Positions 1 to 11,897 of a stretch of 64,000 bases of DNA are shown here, piece by piece. The translations under genes and the position numbers were made by a program. The first letter of the stretch is position 1; each line of letters opens with the position of its first letter. Under the pieces are notes generated by a model. It saw only the letters and a list, made by a program, of their open reading frames with translations. It was not told the origin of the DNA and ran no database searches. The stretch is taken from the NCBI GenBank assembly GCA_035771175.1, contig CM069610.1, positions 25,758,501 through 25,822,500 on the forward strand, given 5' to 3'. The DNA comes from Paratinospora sagittata (Eukaryota > Streptophyta > Magnoliopsida > Ranunculales > Menispermaceae).

Positions 1-3000
1 TTGCGTATGCGAGACAATAGGAATCATCTAGGTGTTAGTAGAGAAAATTTCATTTAAGATAACCTGGAAAAATTTTGTAAGAAATAGAAAAATCGAGCAA
101 GCAGACGTGCCCACATTTTTCTCGTTAGAAATATCAGATCTTTGTCTCAGACGTGGATAGCGTGATATTGAGTTGTGTATCATGTTCTCTATTGACAGAT
201 AGCAGGCTATAGCAGGTCGATATACACAAACCCGATAGCTCGTGTTTTACGAACTTTCCGATAGCGTGTTATCGAGGCCTATAACGCGCTATTGCCCATT
301 TTACTAAAAATGGAAAGATCACGGCAACAGCTTTATAGCGAAGTATCAAAGGGGATAACGCGTTATAAACAATTTTTCAGAAAAAATAAATGTTTTATTA
401 TAGAACCCTATCAGCGTGCTATCAACACTGATAGTGCGCTAGAGCCTTTGGCAAATTGCTGGATAGCCTTATTTTTGAAAAATTAATATTTTGACACTCA
501 AGAACCATTCCATTAACTCAAAACATGTTGATATAAGATTAAAAACTTTTAAATAATTCAAAACTCATTGAAATTATGATTAAAACCTTTCGAAAAACAT
601 TTTTTCAAAATGAAATACTATATCAAAGTGATTTTGAAGACTTTGCAATTTTTAGAGTTTTAGTGCTGAGATTGATTGAGAGGTTACCCAACATGCCAAA
701 GATCAAACTAATGCATTAGGCATGAGATATGTCTTCGTTCTACGAGCTTGACCTTCGTAGACTTCGAAAGCTATTGTTTGATGTGTTCTTGATGCAAAAC
801 AATCTATGTGTTCTTTTTTGTTGTGTTATCTTACCGAGACCACTTCATATACTTACACCTTAAAACAATGGATAGCCTTTACAAAGCTACGCACAAAAGG
901 GATAAAATGGAGAACTTGCTGATCAACGACGTTATCATCAAGACAGATTGCAATTTTGATTATATTCGAAGCTTGTTTTGACAAATGCAAGAATCATTAC
1001 TTTCTTCTCTTGAAAAACTCTTGGGAAAGCTCAATCTAACTTGCAAAAATTGTATGTGTTGTATTTTTGAAAATCAGAGAATGAGTGTTTTATAAAATTA
1101 GAAGTTGCGGGTTAAAGAACAAGAGAGTGCAAAATGATTTGAATTCAAAACATTGTCTAATCTAAAGTTGTTTTGGGCATGCGAGACAATAGGAATCATT
1201 TAGGTGTTAGTAGAGAATATTTCAATTAAGATAAACTGGAAAAATTGTGTAAGTCATAGAAAAATCGAGCAAGCAGAAGTGCCCACATTTTTCTCGTTAG
1301 AAATATCATATTTTTGTCTCAGACGTGGATAGCGTGCTATTGGGTTGTGTATCATGTTCTCAATTGACAGATAGTAGCAAGCTATAGCAGGTCGATATAC
1401 ACAAACCCGAGAGCTCGAGTTTTACGAACTTTCCGATAGCGTGGTATCGAGGCCTATAACGCGCTATTGCCCATTTTACTAAAAATGGAAAGATCACGGC
1501 AACAGCTTTATAGCGAAGGATCAAAGGGGATAGCGCGTTATAGACAATTTTTCAGAAAAATAAATGTTTTGTTATAGAACCCTATCAGCGTGCTATCAAC
1601 ACTGATAGTGCGCTAGTGCCTTTGGTAAATTGCTGGATAGCCTTATTTTTGAAAAATTAATATTTTGACACTCAAGAACCATTCCACTAACTCAAAACAT
1701 ATTGATATAAGATTAAAAACTTTTAAATAATTCAAAACTCATTGAAATTATGATTAAAACCTTTCTAAAAACATTTCTTCAAAATGAAATACACTATCGA
1801 AGTGATTTTGAAGACTTTGCAATTTTAAGAGTTTTAGTGTTGAGATGGATCGAGAGGTTGCCCTACACGCAAAAGATCAAACTAATGCATTAGGCATGAG
1901 ATATGTCTTCGTTCTACGAGCTTGATCTTTGTAGACTTCGAAAGCTATTATTTGATGTGTTCTTGATGCAAGACAATTGATTTGTTCTTTTTTGTTGTGT
2001 TATCTTACCGAGACCACTTCATATACTTACAACTTAAAACAATGGATAGCCTCTGCAAATCTAAGCACAAAAGGGATAAAATGAAGAACTTGCTGATCAA
2101 CGACGTTATCATCAAGACAGATTGCAATTTTGATTATTCTCGAAGCTTGTTTTGACAAATGCAAGAATCATTACTTTCTTCTCTTGAAAAACTCTTGGGA
2201 AAGCTCAATCTAACTTGGAAAAATTGTATGTGTTGTATTTTTGAAAATCAGAGAATGAGTGTTTTATAAATTTAGAAGTTGCGGGTTAAAGAGCAAGAAA
2301 GTACAAAATGATTTGAATTCAAAACATTGTTTAATCTAAAGTTGTTTTGGGCATGCGAGACAATAGGAATCATCTTGGTGTTAGTAGAGAATATTTCAAT
2401 TAAGATAACCTTGAAAAATTGTGTAAGAAATAGAAAAATCGAGCAAGCAGACGTGTCCACATTTTTCTCGTTAGAAATATCAGATCTTTGTCTCAGACGT
2501 GGATAGCGTGATATTGAGTTGTGTATCATGTTCTCTATTGACAGATAGCAGGCTATAGCAGGTCGATATACACAAACCCGATAGCTCGTGTTTTACGGAC
2601 TTTCCGATAGCGTGTTATCGAGGCCTATAGCGCGATATTGCCCATTTTACTAAAAATGGAAAGATCACGGCAACAGCTTTATAGCGAAGTATCAAAGGGG
2701 ATAGCGCGTTATAAACAATTTTTTAGAAAAAATAAATGTTTTATTATAGAACCCTATCAGCATGCTATCAACACTGATAGTGCGCTAAAGCCTTTGGCAA
2801 ATTGCTGGATAGCCTTATTTTTTAAAATTAATATTTTGACACTCAAGAACCATTCCATTAACTCAAAACATATTGATATAAGATTAAAACCTTTTAAATA
2901 ATTCAAAACTCATTGAAATTATGATTAAAACCTTTCGGAAAGCATTTTTTCAAAATGAAAAACTATATCGAAGTGATTTGGAAGACTTTGCAATTTTCAG

Positions 3001-6000
3001 AGTTTTAGTGCTGAGATTGATCGAGAGGTTACCCTACACGCCAAAGATCAAACTAATGCATTAGGCATGAGATATGTCTTCGTTCTACGAGCTTGATATT
3101 TGCAGACTTTGAAAGCTATTGTTTGATGTGTTCTTGATGCAAGACAATTGATTTGCTCTTTTTTGTTGTGTTATCTTACCGAGACCACTTCATATACTTA
3201 AAACTTAAAACAATGGATAGCCACTGCAAATCTAAGCACAAAAGGGATAAAATGAAGAACTTGCTGATCAACGACGTTATCATCAAGACAGATTGCAATT
3301 TTGATTCTACTCGAAGCTTGTTTTGACAAATGCAAGAATCAATAATTTCTTCTCTTGAAAAACTCTTTGGAAACCTCAATCTAACTTGCAAAAATCGTGT
3401 GTTTTGTATTTTTGAAAATCAGAGAATGATTGTTTTATAAAATTAGAAGTTGCGGGTTAAAGAGCAAGAGAGTACAAAATGATATGAATTCAAAACATTG
3501 TCTAATCTAAAGTTATTTTGGGCATGCGAGACAATAGGAATCATTTAGGTGTTAGTAGAGAATATTTCAATTAAGATAAACTGGAAAAATTGTGTAAGTC
3601 ATAGAAAAATCGAGCAAGTAGAAGTGCCCACATTTTTCTCGTTAGAAATATCAGATTTTTGTCTTAGACGTGGATAGCGTGCTATTGGGTTGTGTATCAT
3701 GTTCTCAATCGACAGATAGTAGCAAGCCATAGCAGGTCGATATACACAAACCCGAGAGCTCGAGTTTTATGGACTTTCCGATAGCGTGCTATCGAGGCCT
3801 ATAGCGCGCTATTGCCCAATTTACTAAAAATGGAAAGATCACGGCAACAGCTTTATAGCGAAGTATCAAAGGGGATAGCGCGTTATAGACAATTTTTCAG
3901 AAAAACAAATGTTTTATTATAGAACCCTATCAGCGTGCTATCAACACTGATAGTGCGCTAGTGCCTTTGGCAAATTGTTGGATAGCCTTATTTTTGGGAA
4001 ATTAATATTTTGACACTCAAGAACCATTCCATTAACTCAAAACATATTGATACAAGATTAAAAACTTTTAAATAATTCAAAACTCATTGAAATTATGATT
4101 AAAACCTTTCGGAAAACATTTCTTCAAAATGAAATACTCTATCGAAGTGATTTTGAAGACTTTGCAATTTTCAGAGTTTTAGTGCTGAGATGGATCGAGA
4201 GGTTACCCTACACGCCAAAGATCAAACTAATGCATTAGGCATGAGATATGTCTTCGTTCTACGAGCTTGATCTTTGTAGACTTCGAAAGCTATTATTTGA
4301 TGTGTTCTTGATGCAAGACAATTGATTTGTTCTTTTTTGTTGTGTTATCTTACCGAGACCACTTCATATACTTACAACTTAAAACAATGGATAGCCTCTG
4401 CAAATCTAAGCACAAAAGGGATAAAATGAAGAACTTGCGGATCAACGACGTTATCATCAAGACAGATTGCAATTTTGATTCTACTCGAAGCTTGTTTTGA
4501 CAAATGCAAGAATCATTACTTTCTTCTCTTGAAAAACTCTAGGGAAAGCTCAATCTAACTTGCAAAAATTGTATGTGTTGCATTTTTGAAAATCAGAGAA
4601 TGAGTGTTTTATAAAATTAGAAGTTGCGGGTTAAAGAGCAAGAAAGTACAAAATGATTTGAATTCAAAACATTGTCTAATCTAAAGTTATTTTGGGCATG
4701 CGAGGCAAAATAGAATCATCTAGGTGTTAGTAGAGAATATTTCAATTAAGATAACCTGGAAAAATTGTGTAAGAAATAGAAAAATCGAGCAAGCAGACGT
4801 GCCCACATTTTTCTCGTTAGAAATATCAGATTTTTGTCTCAGACGTGGATAGCATGCTATTGGGTTGTGTATCATGTTCCCAATTGACAGATAGTAGCAA
4901 GCTATAGCAGGTCGATATACACAAACCCGAGAGCTCGTGTTTGACGGACTTTCCGATAGCGTGTTATCGAGGCCTATAACGCGCTATTGCCCATTTTACT
5001 AAAAATGGAAAGATCACGGCAACAGCTTTATAGCGAAGTATCAAAGGGGATAGCGCGTTATAGACAATTTTTCAGAAAAACAAATGTTTTATTATAGAAC
5101 CCTATCAGCGTGCTATCAACACTGATAGTGCGCTAGTGCCTTTGGCAAATTGCTGGATAGCCTTATTTTTGAAAAATTAATATTTTGACACTCAAGAACC
5201 ATTCCATTAACTCAAAACATATTGATATAAGATTAAAAACTTTTAAATAATTCAAAACTCATTGAAATTATGATTAAAACCTTTCGGAAAACATTTTTTC
5301 AAAATGAAATACTATATCGAAGTGATTTTGAAGACTTTGCTATTTTCAGAGTTTTAGTGTTGAGATTGATCGAGAGGTTACCCTACACGCCAAAGATCAA
5401 ACTAATGCATTAGGCATGAGATATGTCTTCGTTCTACGAGCTTGACCTTTGTAGACTTCGAAAGCTATTCTTTGATGTGTTCAGGATGCAAGACAATTGA
5501 TTTGTTCTTTTTTGTTGTGTTATCTTACCGAGACCACTTCATTTACTTACAACTTAAAACAATGGATAGCCTTTGCAAATTTAAGCACAAAAGGGATAAA
5601 ATGAAGAAATTGCTGATCAACGACGTTATCATCAAGACAGATTGCAATTTTGATTCTATTCGAAGCTTGTTTTGACAAATGCAAGAATAATTACTTTCTT
5701 CTCTTGAAAAACTCTTTGGAAAGCTCAATCTAACTTGCAAAAATCCTGTGTGTTGTATTTTTGAAAATTAGAGAATGAGTGTTTTATAAAATTAGAAGTT
5801 GCGGGTTAAAAAGCAAGAGAGTACAAAATGATTTGAATTCAAAACATTGTTTAATCTAAAGTTGTTTTGGGCGTGCGAGACAATGGGAATCATCTAGGTG
5901 TTAGTAGAGAATATTTCAATTAAGATACCCTAGAGAAATTGTGTAAGGAATAGAAAAATCGAGCTAGCAGAAGTGCCCACATTTTTCTCGTTGGAAATAT

Positions 6001-8770
6001 CAGATTTTTTTCCCAGACGTGAATAGCGTGCTGTTGGGTTGTGTGTCATGTTCTCAATTGACAAATAGCAGGCTATAGCTGGTTGATATACACAAACCCG
6101 AGAGCTCGTGTTTTACGGACTTTCCGATAGCGTGTTATCGAGGCCTATAGCGCGCTATTGCCCATTTTAGTAAAAATGGAAAGATCACGGCAACAGCTTT
6201 ATAACGAGTTATCAAAGGGGATAACACGCTATAGACAATATTCCAGAAAAACAAATGTTTTATTATAGAACCCTATCAGCGTGCTATCAACACTGATAGC
6301 GCACTAGCGCCTTCAGGAAAATTTTGGCAAATTGCTTGATAGACTTATTTTTGAAAAATTAATATTTTGACACTCAAGAACCATTCCATTAACTCAAAAC
6401 ATATTGATATAAGAGTAAAAACTTTTAAATAATTCAAAACTCATTGAAATTATGATTAAAACCTTTCGGAAAACATTTTTTCAAAACGAAATACTATATC
6501 GAAGTGATTTTGAAGACTTTGCAATTTTCAGAGTTTTAGTGTTGAGATTGATCGAGAGGTTACCCTACACGCCAAAGATCAAACTAATGCATTAGGAATG
6601 AGATATGTCTTCGTTCTTCGAGCTTGATCTTTGTAGACTTCGAAAGCTGTTGGTTGATGTGTTCTTGATGCAACACAATTGATGTGTTCTTTTTTGTTGT
6701 GTTATCTTAACGAGACCACTTCATATACTTACAACTTAAAACAATGGATAGCCTCTGCAAATTTAAGCACAAAAGGGATAAAATGAAGAACTTGTTGATC
6801 AACGACGTTATCACCAAGACAGATTGCAATTTGGATTCTATTCGAAGCTTGTTTTGACAAATGCAAGAATCATTACATTCTTCTCTTGAAAAACTCTTTG
6901 GAAAGCTCAATCTAATTTGAAAAAATCGTGTGTGTTGTATTTTTGAAAATCAGAGAATGGGTGTTTTATAAAATTAGAAGTTGCGGGTTAAAGAGCTCTA
7001 GCCTCTGCAAATTGAAGTACAAAAGGGATAAAATGAAGAACTTGCTGATCAACGAGGTTATCATCAAGACAGATTGCAATTTTGATTCTATTCGAAGCTT
7101 GTTTTGACAAATCCAAGAATCATTACTTTCTTCTCTTGAAAAACTCTTTGGAAAGCTCAATCTAACTTGCAAAAATCGTGGGTGTTGTATTTTTGAAAAT
7201 TAGAGAATGGGTGTTTTATAAAATTAGAAGTTGCGGGTTAAAGAGCAAGAGAGTACAAAATGATTTGAATTCAAAACATTGTTTAATCTAAAGTTGTTTT
7301 GGGCGTGCGAGACAATGGGAATCATCTAGGTGTTAGTAGAGAATATTTCAATTAAGATACCCTGGAGAAATTGTGTAAGGAATAGAAAAATCGAGCAAGC
7401 AGAAGTGCCCACATTTTTCTCGTTAGAAATATCAGATTTTTTTCCCAGACGTGAATAGCGTGCTGTTGGGTTGTGTATCATGTTCTCAATTGACAGATAG
7501 CAGGCTATAGCAGGTCGATATACACAAACCCGAGAGCTCGAGTTTTACGGACTTTCCGATAGCGTGTTATCGAGGCCTATAGCGCGCTATTGCCCATTTT
7601 AGTAAAAATGGAAAGATCACGGCAACAGCTTTATAACGAGTTATCAAAGGGGATAACGCGCTATAGACAATATTCCAGAAAAACAAATGTTTTATTATAG
7701 AACCCTATCAGCGTGCTATCAACATTGATAGCTCGCTAGTGCCTTCAGGAAAATTTTGGCAAATTGCTGGATAGACTTATTTTTGTAAAATTAATATTTT
7801 GACACTCATAAACCACTCCATTAACTCAAAACATATTGATATAAGATTAAGAACTATTAAATAATTCAAAACTCATTGAAATTATGATTAAAACCTTTCG
7901 AAAAACATTTTTTCAAAATGAAATACTATATCGAAGTGATTTTGAAGACTTTGCAATTTTCAGAGTTTTAGTGCTGAGATTGATCGAGAGGTTACCCTAC
8001 ACGCCAAAGATCAAACTAATGCATTAGGAATGAGATATGTCTTCGTTCTTCGAGCTTGATCTTTGTAGACTTCGAAAGCTATTGTTTGATGTGTTCTTGA
8101 TGCAACACAGTTGATGTGTTCTTTTTTGTTGTGTTATCTTAACGTGACCACTTCATATACTTACAACTTAAAACAATGGATAGCCTTTGCAAATTTAAGC
8201 ACAAAAGGGATAAAATGAAGAAATTGCTGATCAACGACGTTATCATCAAGACAGATTGCAATTTTGATTCTATTCGAAGCTTGTTTTGACAAATGCAAGA
8301 ATCATTACTTTCTTCTCTTGAAAAACTCTTTGGAAAACTCAATCTAACTTGCAAAATTCGTGTGTGTTGTATTTTTGAAAATCAGAGAATGAGTGTTTTA
8401 TAAAATTAGAAGTTGCGGGTTAAAGAGCAAGAGAGTACAAAATGATTTGAATTCAAAACATTGTTTAATCTAAAGTTATTTTGGGCGTGCGAGACAATGG
8501 GAATCATCCAGCTGTTAGTAGAGAATATTTCAATTAAGATACCCTGGAGAAATTGTGTAAGGAATAGAAAAATCAAGCAAGCAGAAGTGCCCACATTTTT
8601 CTCGTTAGAAATTTCAGATTTTTTTCCCAGACGTGAATAGCGTGCTGTTGGGTTGTGTATCATGTTCTCAATTGACAGATAGCAGGCTATAGCAGGTTGA
8701 TATACACAAACCCGAGAGCTCGAGTTTTACGGACTTTCCGATAGCGTGTTATCGTGGCCTATAGCGCGCT
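1..8770. repeat. Satellite array, block A (about 7.5 monomers of ~1.17-1.18 kb)
   Basis: Head-to-tail repeats with no recognisable gene. A fixed anchor word (ttgccc just after the CpG-rich palindrome) recurs at 292, 1467, 2638, 3812, 4987, 6158 and 7590, so the spacing is 1171-1175 bp except the last step, which is 1432 bp because of a 250-bp duplication. The left edge lies inside a monomer, so the array continues outside the window. Copies differ by scattered substitutions and small indels. The block stops within a monomer at 8770, where an LTR begins. Transposon-derived origin of the monomer cannot be excluded, but no terminal repeats or coding domain were seen. Small frames on both strands recur at monomer spacing, vary in length and break by frameshift, so they are not called genes. 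Confidence 0.95.
6749..7248. repeat. 250-bp direct duplication inside one satellite monomer
   Basis: The stretch starting 'tagcctctgcaa' at 6749 is repeated starting at 6999, with the first copy cut off in the middle of the word 'aaagagcaagag' (at about 6998). This lengthens that monomer to 1432 bp. The second copy carries a few substitutions relative to the first. It looks like a short tandem duplication or an out-of-phase exchange between monomers. Confidence 0.85.
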
Positions 8771-9198
8771 TGTGACGCCCGAAAATTATTTCATCTAGCC
8801 CATAACCCAATTGTACTTTGCCCAAACTCTATGCGTTGCCTTGTTATGTTTGGTGTTTGTTTGATGGTTGTTTAATGCTTGTATAGTTGATGCTTGAAAA
8901 TGTATATAAATATGTGTGTCATAAATTGTATATGGGTCATGTTAAATTAAAGTATAATGCATATGTTATTATTTATGCATGGGCCTATTAAACCATGAAT
9001 TGATATGGGTTAGGATTGATTGAATAAAAAGATAAATGAGAATGAAAATTTGGTGTATTAAATGGATTGAACATTTAAAATACATGGAAGCATGAGATTG
9101 GTTAAAGTACATGTGGTTGGTATGGGTAGTATGAGACAAACACATGTGAAGGTTGGTGCATGAAAGTGGACAAGTGTCCCATGCCCACTTCTCTAGTC

Positions 9199-9350
9199 CA
9201 AGAATGTGCTAGAAAGTGAGGTGAGTAGAGGAGAGAATCCAAGAATGTGCTAGAAAATGAGGTGAGTGGAGGAGAGAATCCAAGAATATGCTAGAAAGTG
9301 AGGTGAGTGGAGGAGGGAATCAAGGAAGTGCTAGAAAGAGGTGAGTGGAA
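9199..9350 (+). repeat. ~41-bp minisatellite and GA-rich tract inside the LTR
   Basis: About 3.7 tandem copies of a 41-bp unit containing 'gtgctagaaagtgaggtgag'. It is followed to about 9418 by an almost pure purine (GA) stretch. The matching place in the inverted LTR (about 62225-62275) holds a different, 12-bp repeat built on 'tccttgattctc', so the two LTR copies expanded different minisatellites. Confidence 0.75.
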
Positions 9351-9533
9351 AGAAAGGAAAAAAAGGAAGAGAAAGAAAAGAAGAGAAAGGAAAGAAGAAG
9401 AGAAAGAAGGAGGGAGTTGCAGGAGGAAGATCTCTGCGATATTTTCATCAAAAAGCTGGAACTTTGGTATATATGGTCAGATTAAGCTCAAAATTTGTCA
9501 GCAAGTTCGTAGCTTATGGTTATTCATTCTGGT

Positions 9534-9887
9534 CGGTGGAGATCGTGATCAGAGGTTTCTTCTAAGAGATCTAACATCTCAAACAAGGCAGGTCGGAAAG
9601 TCTAGATTTCTCGCACCATTTCCCTCAAACTTCTAGATCTCCTTAATCTACCGTTGGATGGATATATAATTTGGGTACGTAGTGTGCGACTGATATTTCT
9701 GCATTCTGAACGGTGGAGATCTTGATTAGAGGTGTTTTGTGAGAGATCTAACCTCTGAAACAAAGCTGGTCGGAAAGTCTAGATTTCTCGTACCGTTTCG
9801 CTCAAACTTGTAGATCTCCTCAATCTACCGTCGGTTGGATATCAAATTTGGGTATGTAGTTTATAGCTGAAATATCTGTATTCTGAA
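9534..9887 (+). repeat. Two tandem 177-bp units inside the LTR
   Basis: Units start with 'cggtggagatc' at 9534 and 9711, and a third partial start lies at 9888. They share 'tctagatttctcg' and 'atctaccgt' blocks with about 80% similarity by eye. The same duplication is present inverted near 61669-62025, so it predates the split of the two LTR copies. Confidence 0.7.
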
Positions 9888-10978
9888 CGGTAGAGACGTT
9901 TATGTGTTTAGTATTTTGTGTGATATAGTCATCTGAGTTTGAGTATTTGCAGCAGGAAAGGAGAAATTGTCTAATTAGAGACTTGTTCATAAAATATACT
10001 TATCGTTTCGGTCCACCGTTGGATTGGGCTGATATTTGGACAGAAGGTTTGTTTCTTCACATACTTTAATCTGTACGGTTGATTTTGTGATTACGTATTT
10101 CTGTTGGTATATTGATACATCTGAACAGAATAGTAAATAAAGAATTGGTAGGGTTGCTTGCATTAGACCTAAATATTAGAATATGAACTTAGACCTTTCC
10201 AAATAGCTTGCATGTCAACTATGTTGACCTAGTTGCCATTGTTGATGAACCCATGATGCAAAATCAGTAATATACATGGCAGAACATGGTGACCTAGTGT
10301 AAATCGACAATAGGGCCTAAGTATGGAAATTTTCATATTTTAGGGCTTTTGATGCTTTTGGCCTAGAATCATTGAATTGATGCAACTTATGTTTAATTAA
10401 GCATGATTAGGGTTGATTATGCTACTGATTTGGTGGTTGTGACCATATCATGGGTTAGGCCTACTTGAGATCAAGTGACCCAATTTGGGCATGTTTATGC
10501 CTAAAGGAATTGAAAATCAGTATTTTTGATTAATAGAATGGTTTATGTATGAGAACTATACATTAGAGGCCTAAGTCATGTGATTTGAGTTGAATGATGG
10601 GATTAGATGGGATTTAGGCTTATTTTTTATATGTGGGCTGATTTAGGGTTGATGTGTAATGTCTATGTGATTGAGCATAGAAATTGATGTATGATAGGAT
10701 ATTGATGTATGTTTCAGGATCTTGATTGGGTTGATTCGGTTTGGTGGTCGTGTGTGGTTAAATACTCTCGTGAGGCTTGGTTGTGAGTAGACTTCATTTA
10801 TGATTATATCTTTTATGTCATCATATCACTTATATATTGTATGTTGAAAGCATGAATGTGTTCTAATATTTTGAATGATGCATTGATTTGAGAAAACCTT
10901 ATGACTTTGGTTGGGCCCATCTATCTGGCTAATAGGGGGACTTAACCTTGTCCTAGGAGGGTTTTAGAAAAGGAAGAG

Positions 10979-11090
10979 ATTGGGGTCAACGGTACGGTGA
11001 AATAGACGTGCACTAATAACCCCAAATAAACATGATTGGGATCAACGGTACGGTGAAATAAACGTGCACTAGTAACCCAATGCATGTGGA
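10979..11090 (+). repeat. Two tandem ~56-bp units inside the LTR
   Basis: The words 'attgggrtcaacggtacggtg' and the following 'acgtgcact' recur at 10979 and 11035. The inverted LTR carries the same pair (55-bp spacing) at 60479-60585. Confidence 0.7.
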
Positions 11091-11795
11091 ATATGGATCC
11101 AAATTGATAAACTTTTACTTGCACCGAACTTATTACAAATGCTTGATATCTATATGTTATGAGCTTTTAATCATGCTACACATTGACATGCATACATGAT
11201 ATTTATTGATGAGTATTGATAGCATATTTGAATTCTATTCACTGGGCACCGTTGGCTCACCCTCATTTTCCTCTTTCAGGTCCTTCTGTCCCGAATAAGG
11301 GCAAAGGAGTAGTTATATCTTGAGGGCCTTGCCTGCGAGAGAATCCAAAGCCTCGATGTGAGTTGAGAGACATTTTGATTGAACTGTGTTTTAAATTATG
11401 AAGTATTATATTTTGGATTATGTAATTATAATACTTACCACATTGTAGTATGGGTGAGTTGGGACTTGTTAGATAGACCATGTGGGCATATGACGGTTTT
11501 TATTTGTACCCACAATTTTGGACTTTATGTGTATGTCAATTTTAATGGACTGTAGGGATTATGATTTTATTTATGGTTCATTTTTATGGACTATCTCTTG
11601 TCTTGGATGATTAATACGGTTGGTAGTTTTGTTTAGTACCATTTGATATTATGTCGTTGTTTGAATAAGGCTCGTAGGGTCTCAACCACCTCACGGGAGT
11701 TGAGGAGTGGTCGGAGATGCCTACGCCGGGCGTCCCGCCCCGGCATTCCGCACGCCATTCCCTATGGGGTTGGTGGTCCGGGGTGCGGGGTCGCA

Positions 11796-11893
11796 ATGAG
11801 GCCTTCTTGTCACACCCTGGGTTGCACAGCGTGCCCCCTACCCAGGTGTGGGCTCACCCCCTCGGGGCGAACGCCTAGCCATTATGGATCCAT
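11796..11893. other. Orphan GC-rich segment between LTR remnant and satellite
   Basis: About 98 bp match neither the LTR nor the satellite. The segment holds an imperfect hairpin: CACACCCTGGGT near 11810 pairs with ACCCAGGTGTG near 11839, with one bulged base. It ends in a perfect 18-bp palindrome (11880-11897) that overlaps the first bases of resumed satellite. It may be the end of another mobile element or filler DNA from break repair. It begins with a TGTCACACCC-like word typical of plant LTR starts, but no matching second end was found. Confidence 0.6.
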
Positions 11894-11897
11894 AATG
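11880..11897. repeat. Perfect 18-bp palindrome at the junction
   Basis: CATTATGGATCCATAATG reads the same on both strands. Its right arm includes the satellite word 'aatg' of 'aaaatgaagaac', and its left arm is in the orphan segment, so the palindrome was created by the junction. Confidence 0.9.

Larger units (their letters stand above)
8771..11795 (+). mobile_element. Solitary ~3.0-kb chromovirus LTR, plus orientation, 3' end damaged
   Basis: The sequence starts TGTGACGCCC directly after a broken satellite monomer and is homologous, in inverted orientation, to the LTR at 59757-62719, which borders a Ty3/Gypsy integrase. The match runs from this start to 'gcggggtcgc' at about 11785-11794. 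The other copy ends there with the expected ...CCACA, but this copy continues into unrelated DNA. No gag or pol sequence follows, so it is a solo LTR or the remnant of a deleted element. No 5-bp target-site duplication is present, and the satellite resumes about 600 bp out of phase. It therefore is not a clean solo LTR from simple LTR-LTR recombination. Short open frames inside it are not coding. Confidence 0.85.

Noticed and set aside
292..486. Plus-strand frames starting MPILLKMERSRQQ in satellite monomers
   Set aside because: They depend on a TTG start inside the palindrome cluster and vary or break in most monomers. No sign of coding constraint was seen by eye.
8139..8354. Recurring minus-strand frames of about 71 codons (MQVRLSFPKSFS-type), once per satellite monomer
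   Set aside because: They follow the monomer period, change length and end by frameshift between copies (for example 63 codons at 13020, 67 at 6707), have no domain, and have plus-strand counterparts. Best explained as repeat by-products.
9307..9636. 109-codon Lys/Arg/Glu-rich frame in the LTR
   Set aside because: Translation of a GA-rich low-complexity tract; not kept in the homologous LTR apart from the tract itself.
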